From Aquisalimonas sp007126095 (GTDB lineage: Bacteria; Pseudomonadota; Gammaproteobacteria; Nitrococcales; Aquisalimonadaceae): a stretch of DNA of 64,000 bases. The stretch spans positions 62,001-126,000 of the forward strand of contig NZ_JBLWFT010000009.1 in NCBI RefSeq assembly GCF_048323695.1. Direction: 5' to 3'. Within the stretch, counting starts at the first letter, position 1; each line of letters begins with the position of its first letter. The notes below the pieces were generated by a model that was not told where the DNA came from, did no database searches, and was given only the letters and a program-made list of their open reading frames with translations. Both the position numbers and the translations under genes were made by a program. This document shows, piece after piece, positions 21,248 through 31,119 of this stretch.

Positions 21248-21564
21248 GGGTCAGGAGTCGGTCGTTCCGGTTGCGGGCTCGGGAGGTGCGGTCACTCGCG
21301 GGCCGGATGTCCGCAGTCACGGGACGTGCGATAGAACCCTGTACGCAACGGCCTGCGCATGGCCGGCCAGCTCAGGTGCATCGTCCGTGACACCAGTGCG
21401 GGACGCGTCGTTGCTCTCCGTTGTTGCGTCCATGGAATATAAACGATGGATGCCACGAACAAAAACGTAGCACCTGCGGACCAACGCGGATGCGACACAG
21501 TTCCGGTTTGCGGACCGGAAAGTCCCTTTTCCGGTCAGGAGTTGCCGCAAGTTGCTGCTGGTCG
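21248..21564. other. Intergenic region upstream of pilB, 317 bp
   Basis: No convincing gene is visible between pilB and the acetoacetyl-CoA synthetase gene. A pilA gene, often found here, is absent. The only clear structure is the set of overlapping inverted repeats at 21501-21536. An AT-rich patch at about 21431-21468 could contain the pilB promoter, but I cannot pick -35/-10 boxes with confidence. Confidence 0.4.
21501..21536. repeat. Three-armed inverted repeat forming two exclusive hairpins
   Basis: Arms TTCCGGT (21501-21507), ACCGGAA (21514-21520) and TTCCGGT (21529-21535) alternate in orientation. The middle arm can pair with either side: a 7-bp stem with the first, or a perfect 9-bp stem (GACCGGAAA with TTTCCGGTC, 21513-21521 and 21528-21536) with the third. 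It lies 29 nt after the acetoacetyl-CoA synthetase stop and 250 nt before pilB on the same strand. There is no T-run, so it may be a 3'-end structure or a weak terminator. Confidence 0.5.
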
Positions 21565-23544
<1,980 letters not shown>

Positions 23545-23607
23545 GTCTGTCTTCCTCCGTCGCTGTTCCTGTCTCGGGCGGCCGGCGCGCGGCGCCCGTT
23601 CTGCGTG

Positions 23608-24390
23608 CTATTGCATATGCCAGCCATGGCTCACCACCACGGACTGCCCCGTGAGGGCGTTGGACGGGAATGCCGCCAGGTGGATCGCCAGCTCGGCGAC
23701 ATCTTCCAGCGTTGTGAACTCCTGGTCCACAGTCTGCTTGAGCATGACGTCGCGCACCACGGACTCTTCCGAGATTCCGAGTTCGCGGGCCTGCTCCGGG
23801 ATCTGCTTCTCTACCAGGGGCGTGCGCACGAAACCGGGGCAGATGATGTTGCTGCGCACGCCGTGGGCGGCGCCTTCCTTGGCGACCGAGCGGCACAGCC
23901 CCGCCAGCGCGTGCTTGGCGGCAACGTAAGGCGCTTTCAGGGGCGACGCCTCCTTGGAGTGGACGGAGCCCATGTAAATCACCGCGCCGCCGCGTCCACT
24001 GGCATACATGGACTGCAGCGCCGCCTTCGTCACCAGAAAGGCGCCGTCCAGGTGCACGGATACCACTTTGCGCCAATCGGCGTAGTCGAGCTGGTCGATG
24101 GGGTCGATGTGCTGGATGCCGGCATTCGCCACCAGCACGTCCAGGGCACCCCAGCGGTCGCAGACCTCGGTGACGCCGTCATTGACGGCCTGTTCGTCGG
24201 TGACGTCCATGGTGACAGCCATGGCCTCGCCACCGTTCGCCGTGATGGCGGCCACGGTCTCGCCGGCCATCTCCGCCGACAGGTCGGCGACGGCAACCCG
24301 GGCGCCTTCGTGGCCGTAGGCCTCCGCGATGGCACGGCCGATACCCCGGCCGGCCCCCGTTATCAGGGCCACTCGCTTGTGCATCCGCAT
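23608..24390 (-). CDS. 3-hydroxybutyrate dehydrogenase (SDR)
   Basis: A 260-residue classical short-chain dehydrogenase: LITGAGRGIGRAIAE cofactor loop, VLVANAGIQHIDPIDQ, MGSVHSKEASPLKAPYVAAK (Ser, Tyr, Lys of the active site) and CPGFVRTPLVEKQIPEQA. The QH-I-x-P-I and V-H-x-x-x-A-S-P-x-K-xPYVxAKH patterns are those of D-3-hydroxybutyrate dehydrogenase, which oxidises 3-hydroxybutyrate to acetoacetate with NAD. ATG 24390 follows GGAGGAGA at good spacing. A small GC hairpin (24419-24433) lies between it and dctM upstream. Confidence 0.9.
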   Translation of the reverse strand: MRMHKRVALITGAGRGIGRAIAEAYGHEGARVAVADLSAEMAGETVAAITANGGEAMAVTMDVTDEQAVNDGVTEVCDRWGALDVLVANAGIQHIDPIDQLDYADWRKVVSVHLDGAFLVTKAALQSMYASGRGGAVIYMGSVHSKEASPLKAPYVAAKHALAGLCRSVAKEGAAHGVRSNIICPGFVRTPLVEKQIPEQARELGISEESVVRDVMLKQTVDQEFTTLEDVAELAIHLAAFPSNALTGQSVVVSHGWHMQ

Positions 24391-24440
24391 TGGAGTCTCC
24401 TCCGCGTTGTTATGTTGCGGCGTGTGCCACGCCGGTGGCA

Positions 24441-25766
24441 TCAGCCCAGCAGCAGCTCCGGCAGGCCGGTGATCAGGCCCGGGAACAGCGCGAGAATGAT
24501 GCACGTGAAGACGATCAGAAGGCAGAACGGGATGACCGCCTTGTACAGGTCCAGTATCTCGACGCCCGGTGGTGCGACACCCTTGAGGTAGAACAGGGCG
24601 TAGCCGAACGGCGGCGTGAGGAAGGACGTCTGCAGGATCACCGCGTTCATGACCACGAACCAGAGCAGATCGATATCCATGGCCTGGACCACCGGCAGCA
24701 TGATCGGGAAGCTCAGCAGTACGATGCCGGTCCAGTCCAGGAACATGCCCAGCAGGAACACCAGGAACAGCATGGTGATCAGGACGCCGATCTCACCGCC
24801 CGGTGCCCCCATCATCAACTGCTGCACGAACTCCATGCCGCCGCCACGGGAGAAGACGCCTGTGAACGCCGTGGCGCCGACGATCACGAATGTCACCATG
24901 GCAGTGGTCTTGCCTGCCTCGACGAATGTGGCGAAACACGTCTTGATGGACCTGTCACCGAAGGCAAGAAACAGCAGGAAGGCCAGCAGTGCGCCGATGG
25001 CGGATGCCTCGGTGGCTGTGGCGAAGCCGGTGAAAAGCGCGCCCAGTACCCCGAGAATCAGCGCCATTGGCGGGATGACGTAGAGGGCCATCAGGCCCAG
25101 TAGTCGCGGCGTCGTGTACTGCGAGCGCTCGGCGGGTTCCACTGGCGGCCCCCATTCCGGCTTGAGCCAGCAAGCGACCAGTACGTAGGCCGCGTAGAGC
25201 GCGCCGAGGATCAAGCCGGGCACCAGCGCGCCGGCAAACAGCGCACCCACCGACACCGGCGAGTAACTGGCCATGAGCACAAGCATGATGCTCGGCGGAA
25301 TCAGGATGCCGAGGCTGCCGCTGGCCATGATGACCCCGGAACTCAGAGACTTGTCATAGCCGTACTTGAGCATCGGTGCCAGGGCTATGAGGCCCATGAC
25401 GGCGATGGAAGCACCGACAATCCCGGTTGTTGCGGCCAGCAGCACGGACACGACGACAACCGTGAGCGCCACGCCGCCGCGCAGGTTGGCCATGAGCAGG
25501 CGCATGACTTCAAACATGCGCTCCGTGACACCGGAGTCGTTGAGAAACCGGGCCATGAGTATGAACAGCGGGATGGCGACCAGGACGTAGTTGTCCATGA
25601 CACGGCCGTAGATGTTGCTGACGATGGTGCCGAACACCTGCGGGCCGGGCCCGAGGTAGGCACCGATCACGGCGGCGCCGCCCAGCACGAAGGGCAGGGG
25701 GTGGCCCATGAACAGGCCGATCAGCAGCGCGCCGAACATGATGAGAGTAAGAAGTTCCGGACCCAT
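24441..25766 (-). CDS. dctM: TRAP transporter large permease DctM (system 1)
   Basis: A 441-residue protein with about twelve hydrophobic segments and family signatures LFMGHPLPFVLGG, ATTGIVGASIAVMGLIALAPMLKYGY, SGSLGILIPPSIMLVLMA and the C-terminal TPPFGYALFYLKG. In TRAP systems the DctM subunit carries the Na+-coupled transport path. The start sits 3 nt after dctQ with GGAGGA inside the dctQ end. Given the neighbouring genes the likely substrate is 3-hydroxybutyrate or a similar short organic acid, which is inference. Confidence 0.92.
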   Translation of the reverse strand: MGPELLTLIMFGALLIGLFMGHPLPFVLGGAAVIGAYLGPGPQVFGTIVSNIYGRVMDNYVLVAIPLFILMARFLNDSGVTERMFEVMRLLMANLRGGVALTVVVVSVLLAATTGIVGASIAVMGLIALAPMLKYGYDKSLSSGVIMASGSLGILIPPSIMLVLMASYSPVSVGALFAGALVPGLILGALYAAYVLVACWLKPEWGPPVEPAERSQYTTPRLLGLMALYVIPPMALILGVLGALFTGFATATEASAIGALLAFLLFLAFGDRSIKTCFATFVEAGKTTAMVTFVIVGATAFTGVFSRGGGMEFVQQLMMGAPGGEIGVLITMLFLVFLLGMFLDWTGIVLLSFPIMLPVVQAMDIDLLWFVVMNAVILQTSFLTPPFGYALFYLKGVAPPGVEILDLYKAVIPFCLLIVFTCIILALFPGLITGLPELLLG

Positions 25767-25769
25767 GAA

Positions 25770-26264
25770 TTATTCCTCCCGCAGCCGCTGGACAGCCTGA
25801 AGCACAATGGCGATGGCCTGCAGAAGCAGCAGGACGCCAGTGACCACCATGATCATCTTCACGGGATACACGGGTATGGACACCATGCCCGAGGTGGTCT
25901 CGCCGCGGGTCCAGGAGCGCATGGCGTAGCCCCAAGAGTGCTCCAGGTAGATGTAGATGAACGGTGCGAAAAAGATCAGATAGCCGAGGATCTCAAGCAC
26001 GGCCCGAACCTTCTTCGAGAAAAGGTTGGTGATGACGTCCACTTCCACGTGGGCACGCATGTACAGCGCGTAGGCGCCGAGCAGCATGAAGTGGGCGGCA
26101 AAGAGTTGTTTCGTCACTTCGAACGCCCAGTCACTGGGGCGGCCGATGAAAAAGCGCAGGGTGATGTCATAGACCACCACCAGCGCAAGGATCGCAATGA
26201 TTGGCGCGATGATTCGGCCAAACCACTTATTGAATCCGTCGATGAAGCTGGCAATGAAGTGCAT
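25770..26264 (-). CDS. dctQ: TRAP transporter small permease DctQ (system 1)
   Basis: A 164-residue four-helix membrane protein of the DctQ family: FGRIIAPIIAILALVVVYDI, LRFFIGRPSDWAFEVTKQLF, HVEVDVITNLFSKKVRAVLE and a last helix MIMVVTGVLLLLQAIAIVLQ. The R-x-x-x-N/R...W-x-E-x-x-x pattern after helix 1 is typical. It pairs with the DctM protein encoded 3 nt downstream. A strong hairpin separates it from dctP upstream. Confidence 0.88.
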   Translation of the reverse strand: MHFIASFIDGFNKWFGRIIAPIIAILALVVVYDITLRFFIGRPSDWAFEVTKQLFAAHFMLLGAYALYMRAHVEVDVITNLFSKKVRAVLEILGYLIFFAPFIYIYLEHSWGYAMRSWTRGETTSGMVSIPVYPVKMIMVVTGVLLLLQAIAIVLQAVQRLREE

Positions 26265-26330
26265 AAGCCACGCTCTCCCGTCATGGTTCGGAAGGGGAAG
26301 ACGGGGCCGCTCGCGCGACCAGTGCCGTCA

Positions 26331-26363
26331 CGAAGACCCGCGGCTCGGGGCCGCGGGTCTTCG
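26331..26363. terminator. Strong hairpin between dctP and dctQ
   Basis: A perfect 13-bp stem with a 7-nt loop (arms CGAAGACCCGCGG and CCGCGGGTCTTCG) stands 25 nt after the dctP stop. No T-run follows on either strand. In TRAP operons the binding protein is needed in excess over the permeases, so this could protect the dctP message end or partly terminate it. The second TRAP operon in the window has a hairpin at the same place. Confidence 0.6.
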
Positions 26364-26388
26364 CGCTAGGCAGTCCTTGCCAGTCGTC

Positions 26389-27501
26389 TTAGAGGCACTC
26401 TTCCAGTTCTTCCAGGGACGGCAGGTTGTCCATGGTGCGGCTCATGTTGAACGGCGCGGACAGGTCCCTCCAGACGGCGTAGTCCTTCAGGTAGCTCACC
26501 TGAGAGTGGTACACCTTGGCGTGGCGCGGGTTCTCGCAGGCACCGCGGATGATGACCTGGTTGGTGATGTCCTGCACTTCCTCCAGTTCTTCCATGGGCA
26601 TCTGGCTGATCTCGACGCCTGCATCCAGGAAGTTATTGGTGCCTTCGACGGAGCCGTGCTCGGACCAGGCCAGAGACCAGGCCATGGTGGACTCGGCGGC
26701 AACCTTCAGCTTCTCCTGTGTGGTCTCGGACAGGGCGTCCCAGGAGTCCTTGTTGATCATGACGCCGAAGACGCTGGCCGACTGGTGCCAGCCGGGGGTG
26801 GCCCAGTAGTCGACGATCTCGCCGAAGCCGACCTTCCAGTCCACACCCGGAATGGAGAACTCGGCGCCGTCCACCACGCCGCGTTCCACGGCCTGGTAGA
26901 TCTCGTCACCGGCCAGTTCCACCTGGGAGCCGCCCAGTTCTTCCAGCACACGGCCCTGGTCACGCCCGGCAAGCCGCAGACGCATGCCGTCGAGGTCGCT
27001 GATGGACTCGATCTTGGTGCGACCCATGAAGCCGGATTCGTTGTTGGTGACGGCGTACGGGAGGTACACCATGTTGTACTCGCCGTAGATCTCCTGGTAG
27101 ATGTCCCAGCCGCCCCACTTGAAGATCCAGTTCAGGTAATCCACGGCATTGAACATCATGGTGTGGGTGGCGAGCGGGGAGAACGCAGAGTCGGTGCCCG
27201 CCCAGTAGCCGGGCCAGTCGCCGGATGCGTCGATGCTGCCGGTCTCGGTGGCATCGAATACTTCGCCGGCCGACATCAGGCTGCCGCCGGAGCGGAAATC
27301 GATTTCCAGCTCATCGCCCGCGATTCGGTTGACGGTCTCGGCCCAGCGCTGGTCGATCTTGATCAGATCGATGGAGTCGGACCAGGTCGTGGTCATTGTC
27401 CACTGCGCCGGGCTGTCGGCGTGGGCAGTGGTGGCCATGCTGCCAAGGGCAAGGCCGGCGGTGGTGAGGCCTGCAACGGCCAGTCGGGTCACAGCTTTCA
27501 T
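26389..27501 (-). CDS. dctP: TRAP transporter solute-binding protein DctP (system 1)
   Basis: A 370-residue periplasmic binding protein. Residues 1-28 form a Sec signal peptide (MKAVTRLAVAGLTTAGLALG, cleavage after THA-type ATTAHA). The mature part is of the TRAP DctP type: WTMTTTWSDS, DELEIDFRSGGSLMSAGEVFDATETG, MFNAVDYLNWIFKWGG, SDLDGMRLRLAGRDQGRVLEELGG (with the conserved Arg that binds the substrate carboxylate), QAVERGVVDGAEFSIPG. ATG 27501 follows GGAGGAG. First gene behind the sigma-54 promoter at 27647-27663. Confidence 0.93.
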   Translation of the reverse strand: MKAVTRLAVAGLTTAGLALGSMATTAHADSPAQWTMTTTWSDSIDLIKIDQRWAETVNRIAGDELEIDFRSGGSLMSAGEVFDATETGSIDASGDWPGYWAGTDSAFSPLATHTMMFNAVDYLNWIFKWGGWDIYQEIYGEYNMVYLPYAVTNNESGFMGRTKIESISDLDGMRLRLAGRDQGRVLEELGGSQVELAGDEIYQAVERGVVDGAEFSIPGVDWKVGFGEIVDYWATPGWHQSASVFGVMINKDSWDALSETTQEKLKVAAESTMAWSLAWSEHGSVEGTNNFLDAGVEISQMPMEELEEVQDITNQVIIRGACENPRHAKVYHSQVSYLKDYAVWRDLSAPFNMSRTMDNLPSLEELEECL

Positions 27502-27646
27502 GGTATCTCCTCCTGGGGTTTTCGTTCTGGCGAGACGCGCTCGCGGGGCGGCTCCGTGAGACGGCCCGGTGTCTGTCGCACCCTCGCCGTGACGCATCAA
27601 TGTCGCCCGATGGTTCATGCTTTTCGGGGCAACACGCTGTTATCAA

Positions 27647-27663
27647 AGCACCAAGCGTGCCAA
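27647..27663 (-). promoter_or_regulatory. Sigma-54 (-24/-12) promoter for dctP operon
   Basis: On the minus strand the sequence reads TTGGCACGCTTGGTGCT. This is a perfect -24 element TGGCACG, four bases, then GTGC in place of TTGC, with the invariant GG and GC at the right 10-bp spacing. Transcription would start near 27636, about 135 nt before the dctP ATG. The gene just upstream encodes a sigma-54 activator, which supports the call. Confidence 0.75.
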
Positions 27664-27761
27664 CTCGGGCGGGTCTGGCATAACGTATTGTCCTGGATGG
27701 AAAAGGCGAAGCGTTGGGCAGTTTCCGTGAGGGGGGGGGTGGGCTGGTGTGTCTGGTTAAT

Positions 27762-27830
27762 AGGACAGTTTTTGGTGCAGGGTGGCTTGATGTGTCCTGA
27801 AATAGAGACACATGTCCTGATGTCAGGACA
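27762..27830. promoter_or_regulatory. Repeated TGTCCT/AGGACA motifs, candidate activator enhancer
   Basis: AGGACA at 27762-27767, TGTCCT at 27793-27798 and the inverted pair TGTCCTGA-TG-TCAGGACA at 27813-27830 lie about 126 to 194 bp upstream of the predicted start. That is the normal distance for an upstream activating sequence of a sigma-54 activator. The last pair straddles the stop codon of the activator gene. A second small inverted repeat, TGTGTC/GACACA (27791-27812), overlaps them. Confidence 0.55.
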
Positions 27831-29235
27831 GTCGCGACAGCTTCTCGTACAGAACGGAGCGGGAAATACCCAGCAGGCGCGCAGCTCGGCTGCGATTGCC
27901 GTCCGTGGCGCGCAGGGCGGACTCGATGGCGGCCTGCTCGGCATCCGCCACCGTCTCGGCCAATGGGCGCACCGACGTCGAGCCAGTTGCCGCCGTTGAG
28001 CCGGCAGCCCGGCTGACCGGGAGCACCGCATGAATCTCGTGCGCCGACAGGGCGCCCTCGCCTTCATTCATGGTCAGGGCCTGCTCAAGCGTATTGCGCA
28101 ACTCACGGATGTTTCCGGGCCAGTGATAGCGCTCCAGTACTGCCAGTGCATCGCTGGTGAGTTCGGCGTGGAGCTCGCCGCCCAGGGCGATGTCCTCCAG
28201 CAGGGCTTCGCAAAGAATCCCCAGGTCCTGCAGCCGCTCACGCAACGGTGGCACGCGGATCTCAAGCACGTTGAGCCGGTAGTAGAGATCCGACCGGAAG
28301 GTGCCGTCGGTCAGCATAGCGCCGATATCGCGGCTGGTGGCGGCGATCACGCGGACGTCCACCTGCTGCACCTGGTTGGATCCCAGCGGCTCCACCTGCT
28401 GCTCTTCCAGCACCCGCAGCAGCTTGGCCTGCAGCGCCAGCGGCATGTCCCCGATCTCGTCCAGGAACAGGGTGCCGCCATGGGCCAGCTGAAACTTGCC
28501 TTCCCGCGTTCGCTGTCCGGCGCCGGTGTAGGCGCCCGGGGCGACCCCGAAGAACTCTGACTCCAGAAGATTCTCCGGTACTGCCGCCAGGTTGACGCCC
28601 ACGAACGGACGATCTGCCCGCGCCGAGGCGCTGTGGATGGCCTGGGCGAGGATCTCCTTGCCCGTGCCGGTCTCGCCGAGCAGCAATGTGGGGATGTCGC
28701 GTCCTGCCGCCAGCCGGGCGCGGCGTTTCACGTCCAGGGCCGCCGGGCTCGCGCCGACGAAGTCCGACAGGCTGTAGCGCGCTGTCCGGCGCGCCAGGGC
28801 TCGCCGCGCAGCGGCCAGATCATCCTGCAGGCGACGGTACTTGGACATCAGCGGTGCCAGGGGCTGAAGGTCGTCATAGACCACGAATGCGAGCGCGCCG
28901 ACCACGATACCGTCTTCTTCCACCGGCAGCCGCGACACCACGAGCTGCTGGTCCCGGAACTCCATGATGTCCAGTAGCCGTGGTTGTCCGGTACGTACGG
29001 TTTCCGGCATACGTGTGGCGGGGATGACTTCCCGGATCGGTCGGCCCACGAGGCGTTCGGGCGCATCGCCGATCAGGCTGGCGTAACTTGAATTGATCCA
29101 GGTGATGCGGGCGTCGCGGTCCACGGCGATGGCACCAGCGGTTGCCTCCTCAAGAAGCGGCAGCAGGGTTGTGAGGAGGTGGCGCGGAATACCCATGAAG
29201 GGCCCACGGGAATCGCCGGTGCTTCTGGTCGTCAT
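27823..29235 (-). CDS. Sigma-54-dependent Fis-family transcriptional activator with PAS domain
   Basis: 470 residues in three parts. A PAS-like sensor (about 15-125: ATAGAIAVDRDARITWINSS, GRPIREVIP); an AAA+ domain (about 150-385) with Walker A GETGTGKE, the sigma-54 contact loop as GAYTGA, Walker B GGTLFLDEIGDMPL and the R-finger region RSDLYYRLNVLEIRVPPLRE; and a Fis-type helix-turn-helix at the end (NRSRAARLLGISRSVLYEKL). No receiver domain, so it likely senses a small ligand directly. It probably controls the dctPQM-hbd-acs operon next to it, like HbcR-type regulators of 3-hydroxybutyrate use in Pseudomonas; that analogy is inference. Confidence 0.9.
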   Translation of the reverse strand: MTTRSTGDSRGPFMGIPRHLLTTLLPLLEEATAGAIAVDRDARITWINSSYASLIGDAPERLVGRPIREVIPATRMPETVRTGQPRLLDIMEFRDQQLVVSRLPVEEDGIVVGALAFVVYDDLQPLAPLMSKYRRLQDDLAAARRALARRTARYSLSDFVGASPAALDVKRRARLAAGRDIPTLLLGETGTGKEILAQAIHSASARADRPFVGVNLAAVPENLLESEFFGVAPGAYTGAGQRTREGKFQLAHGGTLFLDEIGDMPLALQAKLLRVLEEQQVEPLGSNQVQQVDVRVIAATSRDIGAMLTDGTFRSDLYYRLNVLEIRVPPLRERLQDLGILCEALLEDIALGGELHAELTSDALAVLERYHWPGNIRELRNTLEQALTMNEGEGALSAHEIHAVLPVSRAAGSTAATGSTSVRPLAETVADAEQAAIESALRATDGNRSRAARLLGISRSVLYEKLSRLS

Positions 29236-29456
29236 GGGGTCTCCCGGTGATCTTCGGTGGCGAAGATGTCGCCGCCGTCTTCGTCGAGCGGGCGGATAAA
29301 CGCCTCGTAGAGTGTGGTGGGCCGGCGCGCGACCCTGACGGCGCGCAGGCGGCGTTCCATGGGGGCGCGGCCGACCACGATCGGTGGCGCTTGCCGGGCG
29401 TGGACGGCTCCCGTCGGGCCCCGCTGCAGGGTCGACTGCCGTTCGTCTGCTCCCAT
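29232..29456 (-). CDS. Hypothetical small protein coupled to sigma-54 activator
   Basis: A 74-residue frame (from ATG 29456) fills the gap between amn and the activator gene and ends in an ATGA overlap with the activator start, which favours its being translated. The sequence is arginine-rich in the middle (APMERRLRAVRVARRPTTLY) and acidic at the end (RPLDEDGGDIFATEDHRE). No domain, signal peptide or membrane segment is recognised. A later start at MERRL is possible. Ribosome site before 29456 is weak (GAAGG), so this remains uncertain; without it the 310-bp gap holds nothing else that I can see. Confidence 0.4.
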   Translation of the reverse strand: MGADERQSTLQRGPTGAVHARQAPPIVVGRAPMERRLRAVRVARRPTTLYEAFIRPLDEDGGDIFATEDHRETP

Positions 29457-29544
29457 GCGTCGGCCTTCGTCCGGTTTCAGGGCACCAGCATAGCGAAGCC
29501 GGGCCGGCGCATGAACCGTCGCCACGCGCGCTGTCGGTGTTTCC

Positions 29545-31029
29545 TTAACGGAATGCCACCTCGGCGAAGCTGCGCAGTTTGCGCGAGTGCAGGCGTTCCC
29601 GGTCGTAGTGCTTGAGGTTCTCAAGCGCCATCAGGCCCATCTCAAGGTGCTGGTCCACCCGCTGGCGGTAGAGCTCGCTCGCCATGCGCGCGAGCTTGAT
29701 CTCGCCGTGCATGGGCTTGTCCGACACGCACAGCAGCGTGCCGTAGGGCACCCGGAAGCGGAAGCCGTTGGCGGCGATGGTGGCCGACTCCATGTCCAGC
29801 GCCACCGCGCGCGACTGTGACATGCGCTTGAGCGTGGTGGCGTGATCGCCCAGTTCCCAGTTGCGGTTGTCCACGCTGGCCACCGTCCCGGTGCGGATCA
29901 CGCGCTTGAGCTCGAAGCCGTCAAGGCCGGTGACCTGGCGGGCCGCGTCCTCCAGCGCCACCTGCATCTCCGCCAGTGCGGGCACCGGCACCCACAGGGG
30001 CAGCTCTTCGTCCAGCACGTGATCGGCGCGGATGTAGCCGTGGGCGAGTACGTAGTCGCCGAGCTTCTGCGTGTTCCGCAGGCCGGCGCAGTGGCCGAGC
30101 ATCAGCCAGGCGCTGGGCCGCATCACCGCCACGTGGTCGGTGATGTTGCGCGCGTTGGACGGGCCGGCGCCGATATTGATCATGGTGACCCCGGAGCCGT
30201 CCGCCGCGACGCGATGGAATGCCGGCATCTGGAATGCCCGCTCCGGCGGTTCGCCGCTCGGCTGGTTTTCCCCGCGGCGCGTGATGCGGTTGCCCGGCTC
30301 CACGAACGCGTCGAAGTCGGCGGTGCCGGCGGCGAGCTGCTCGCGGCAGTGCCGGGCGAAGGCGTCGGTGTAGAACGGGTAGTTGGTGAAGATGACGAAG
30401 TTCTGGAAGTGGCACGGATCGGTGCCAGTGTAGTGGTCCAGTCGGTGCAGAGAGTAGTCCACCCGCGCCGCGCGGAACAGCGCCAGCGGCTGCGCCCCTC
30501 CCGCCTCGACGCTGTGGGTGCCGTTGACGATGGCGTCGTCCATGGCCGCCAGGTCTGGCGTGTCGAACAGGTCGCGCAGGGGGCGGTCCGGCAGACCGTC
30601 GGCGAATCCACCCTGGACGTTGATATCCCGCGGATAGGCGAAATGCAGCGGGATCGGCTCCGCAGACTCGCCCACTTCCAGTGGCTCGCCGTGGTGCTGC
30701 AGCAGCAGGGCGCACTGTTCGATCAGGTAATCGCGGAAGAGATCCGGCCGCGTGACGGTTGTCTCGAACACGCCCGGGCCGGCGACGAACCCGTAGGACG
30801 AGCGGGAGTCCACCCGGGCATGGGTTGCGGTGGCGATGCGCACCCGCGGGTAGTACGCCCGAACCCGCCCCGGGACAGGGTCACCCTGAGCGCAGCTCTG
30901 GAACCAGTCGCGGAGGAATGCGGTGTTGCGGTCGTAGATCTCCTGCAGGTATTCCACGGTTACCACCGGATCGGTGAAGCTGCGCGTGGCGGCTGCCGGT
31001 GGCGTCAGAACGTCGCTGTGTATGGCCAT
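29545..31029 (-). CDS. amn: AMP nucleosidase
   Basis: Amn hydrolyses AMP to adenine and ribose 5-phosphate and so adjusts the adenylate pool. The 494-residue protein has the N-terminal Amn-specific domain (TDPVVTVEYLQEIYDRNTAF, RPDLFRDYLIEQ, PLHFAYPRDINVQGG) and a C-terminal nucleoside phosphorylase-type domain (FTNYPFYTDAFARHCRE, MINIGAGPSNARNITDHVAV, ALDMESATIAANGFRFRVPY, CVSDKPMHGEIKL). E. coli Amn is 484 residues. ATG 31029 follows GGGAG. Confidence 0.95.
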   Translation of the reverse strand: MAIHSDVLTPPAAATRSFTDPVVTVEYLQEIYDRNTAFLRDWFQSCAQGDPVPGRVRAYYPRVRIATATHARVDSRSSYGFVAGPGVFETTVTRPDLFRDYLIEQCALLLQHHGEPLEVGESAEPIPLHFAYPRDINVQGGFADGLPDRPLRDLFDTPDLAAMDDAIVNGTHSVEAGGAQPLALFRAARVDYSLHRLDHYTGTDPCHFQNFVIFTNYPFYTDAFARHCREQLAAGTADFDAFVEPGNRITRRGENQPSGEPPERAFQMPAFHRVAADGSGVTMINIGAGPSNARNITDHVAVMRPSAWLMLGHCAGLRNTQKLGDYVLAHGYIRADHVLDEELPLWVPVPALAEMQVALEDAARQVTGLDGFELKRVIRTGTVASVDNRNWELGDHATTLKRMSQSRAVALDMESATIAANGFRFRVPYGTLLCVSDKPMHGEIKLARMASELYRQRVDQHLEMGLMALENLKHYDRERLHSRKLRSFAEVAFR

Positions 31030-31119
31030 GGTTCGCTCCCTGAGTGGTCTGTCGTTCCAGCATAACCAACCTGCGTGCACATGCGCCCCGGGGTGTGTTG
31101 GAATCGCTTTCTACACGGG

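Noticed and set aside
19508..21334. 608-residue open frame on the plus strand
   Set aside because: Antisense to pilB, which has all expected motifs.
27677..27692. Plus-strand TGGCATAACGTATTG as a second sigma-54 promoter
   Set aside because: The spacing between GG and the -12 element is one base too long and no plus-strand gene follows.
26197..27999. 600-residue open frame on the plus strand
   Set aside because: Antisense to dctP and crosses the sigma-54 promoter; no recognisable domain.
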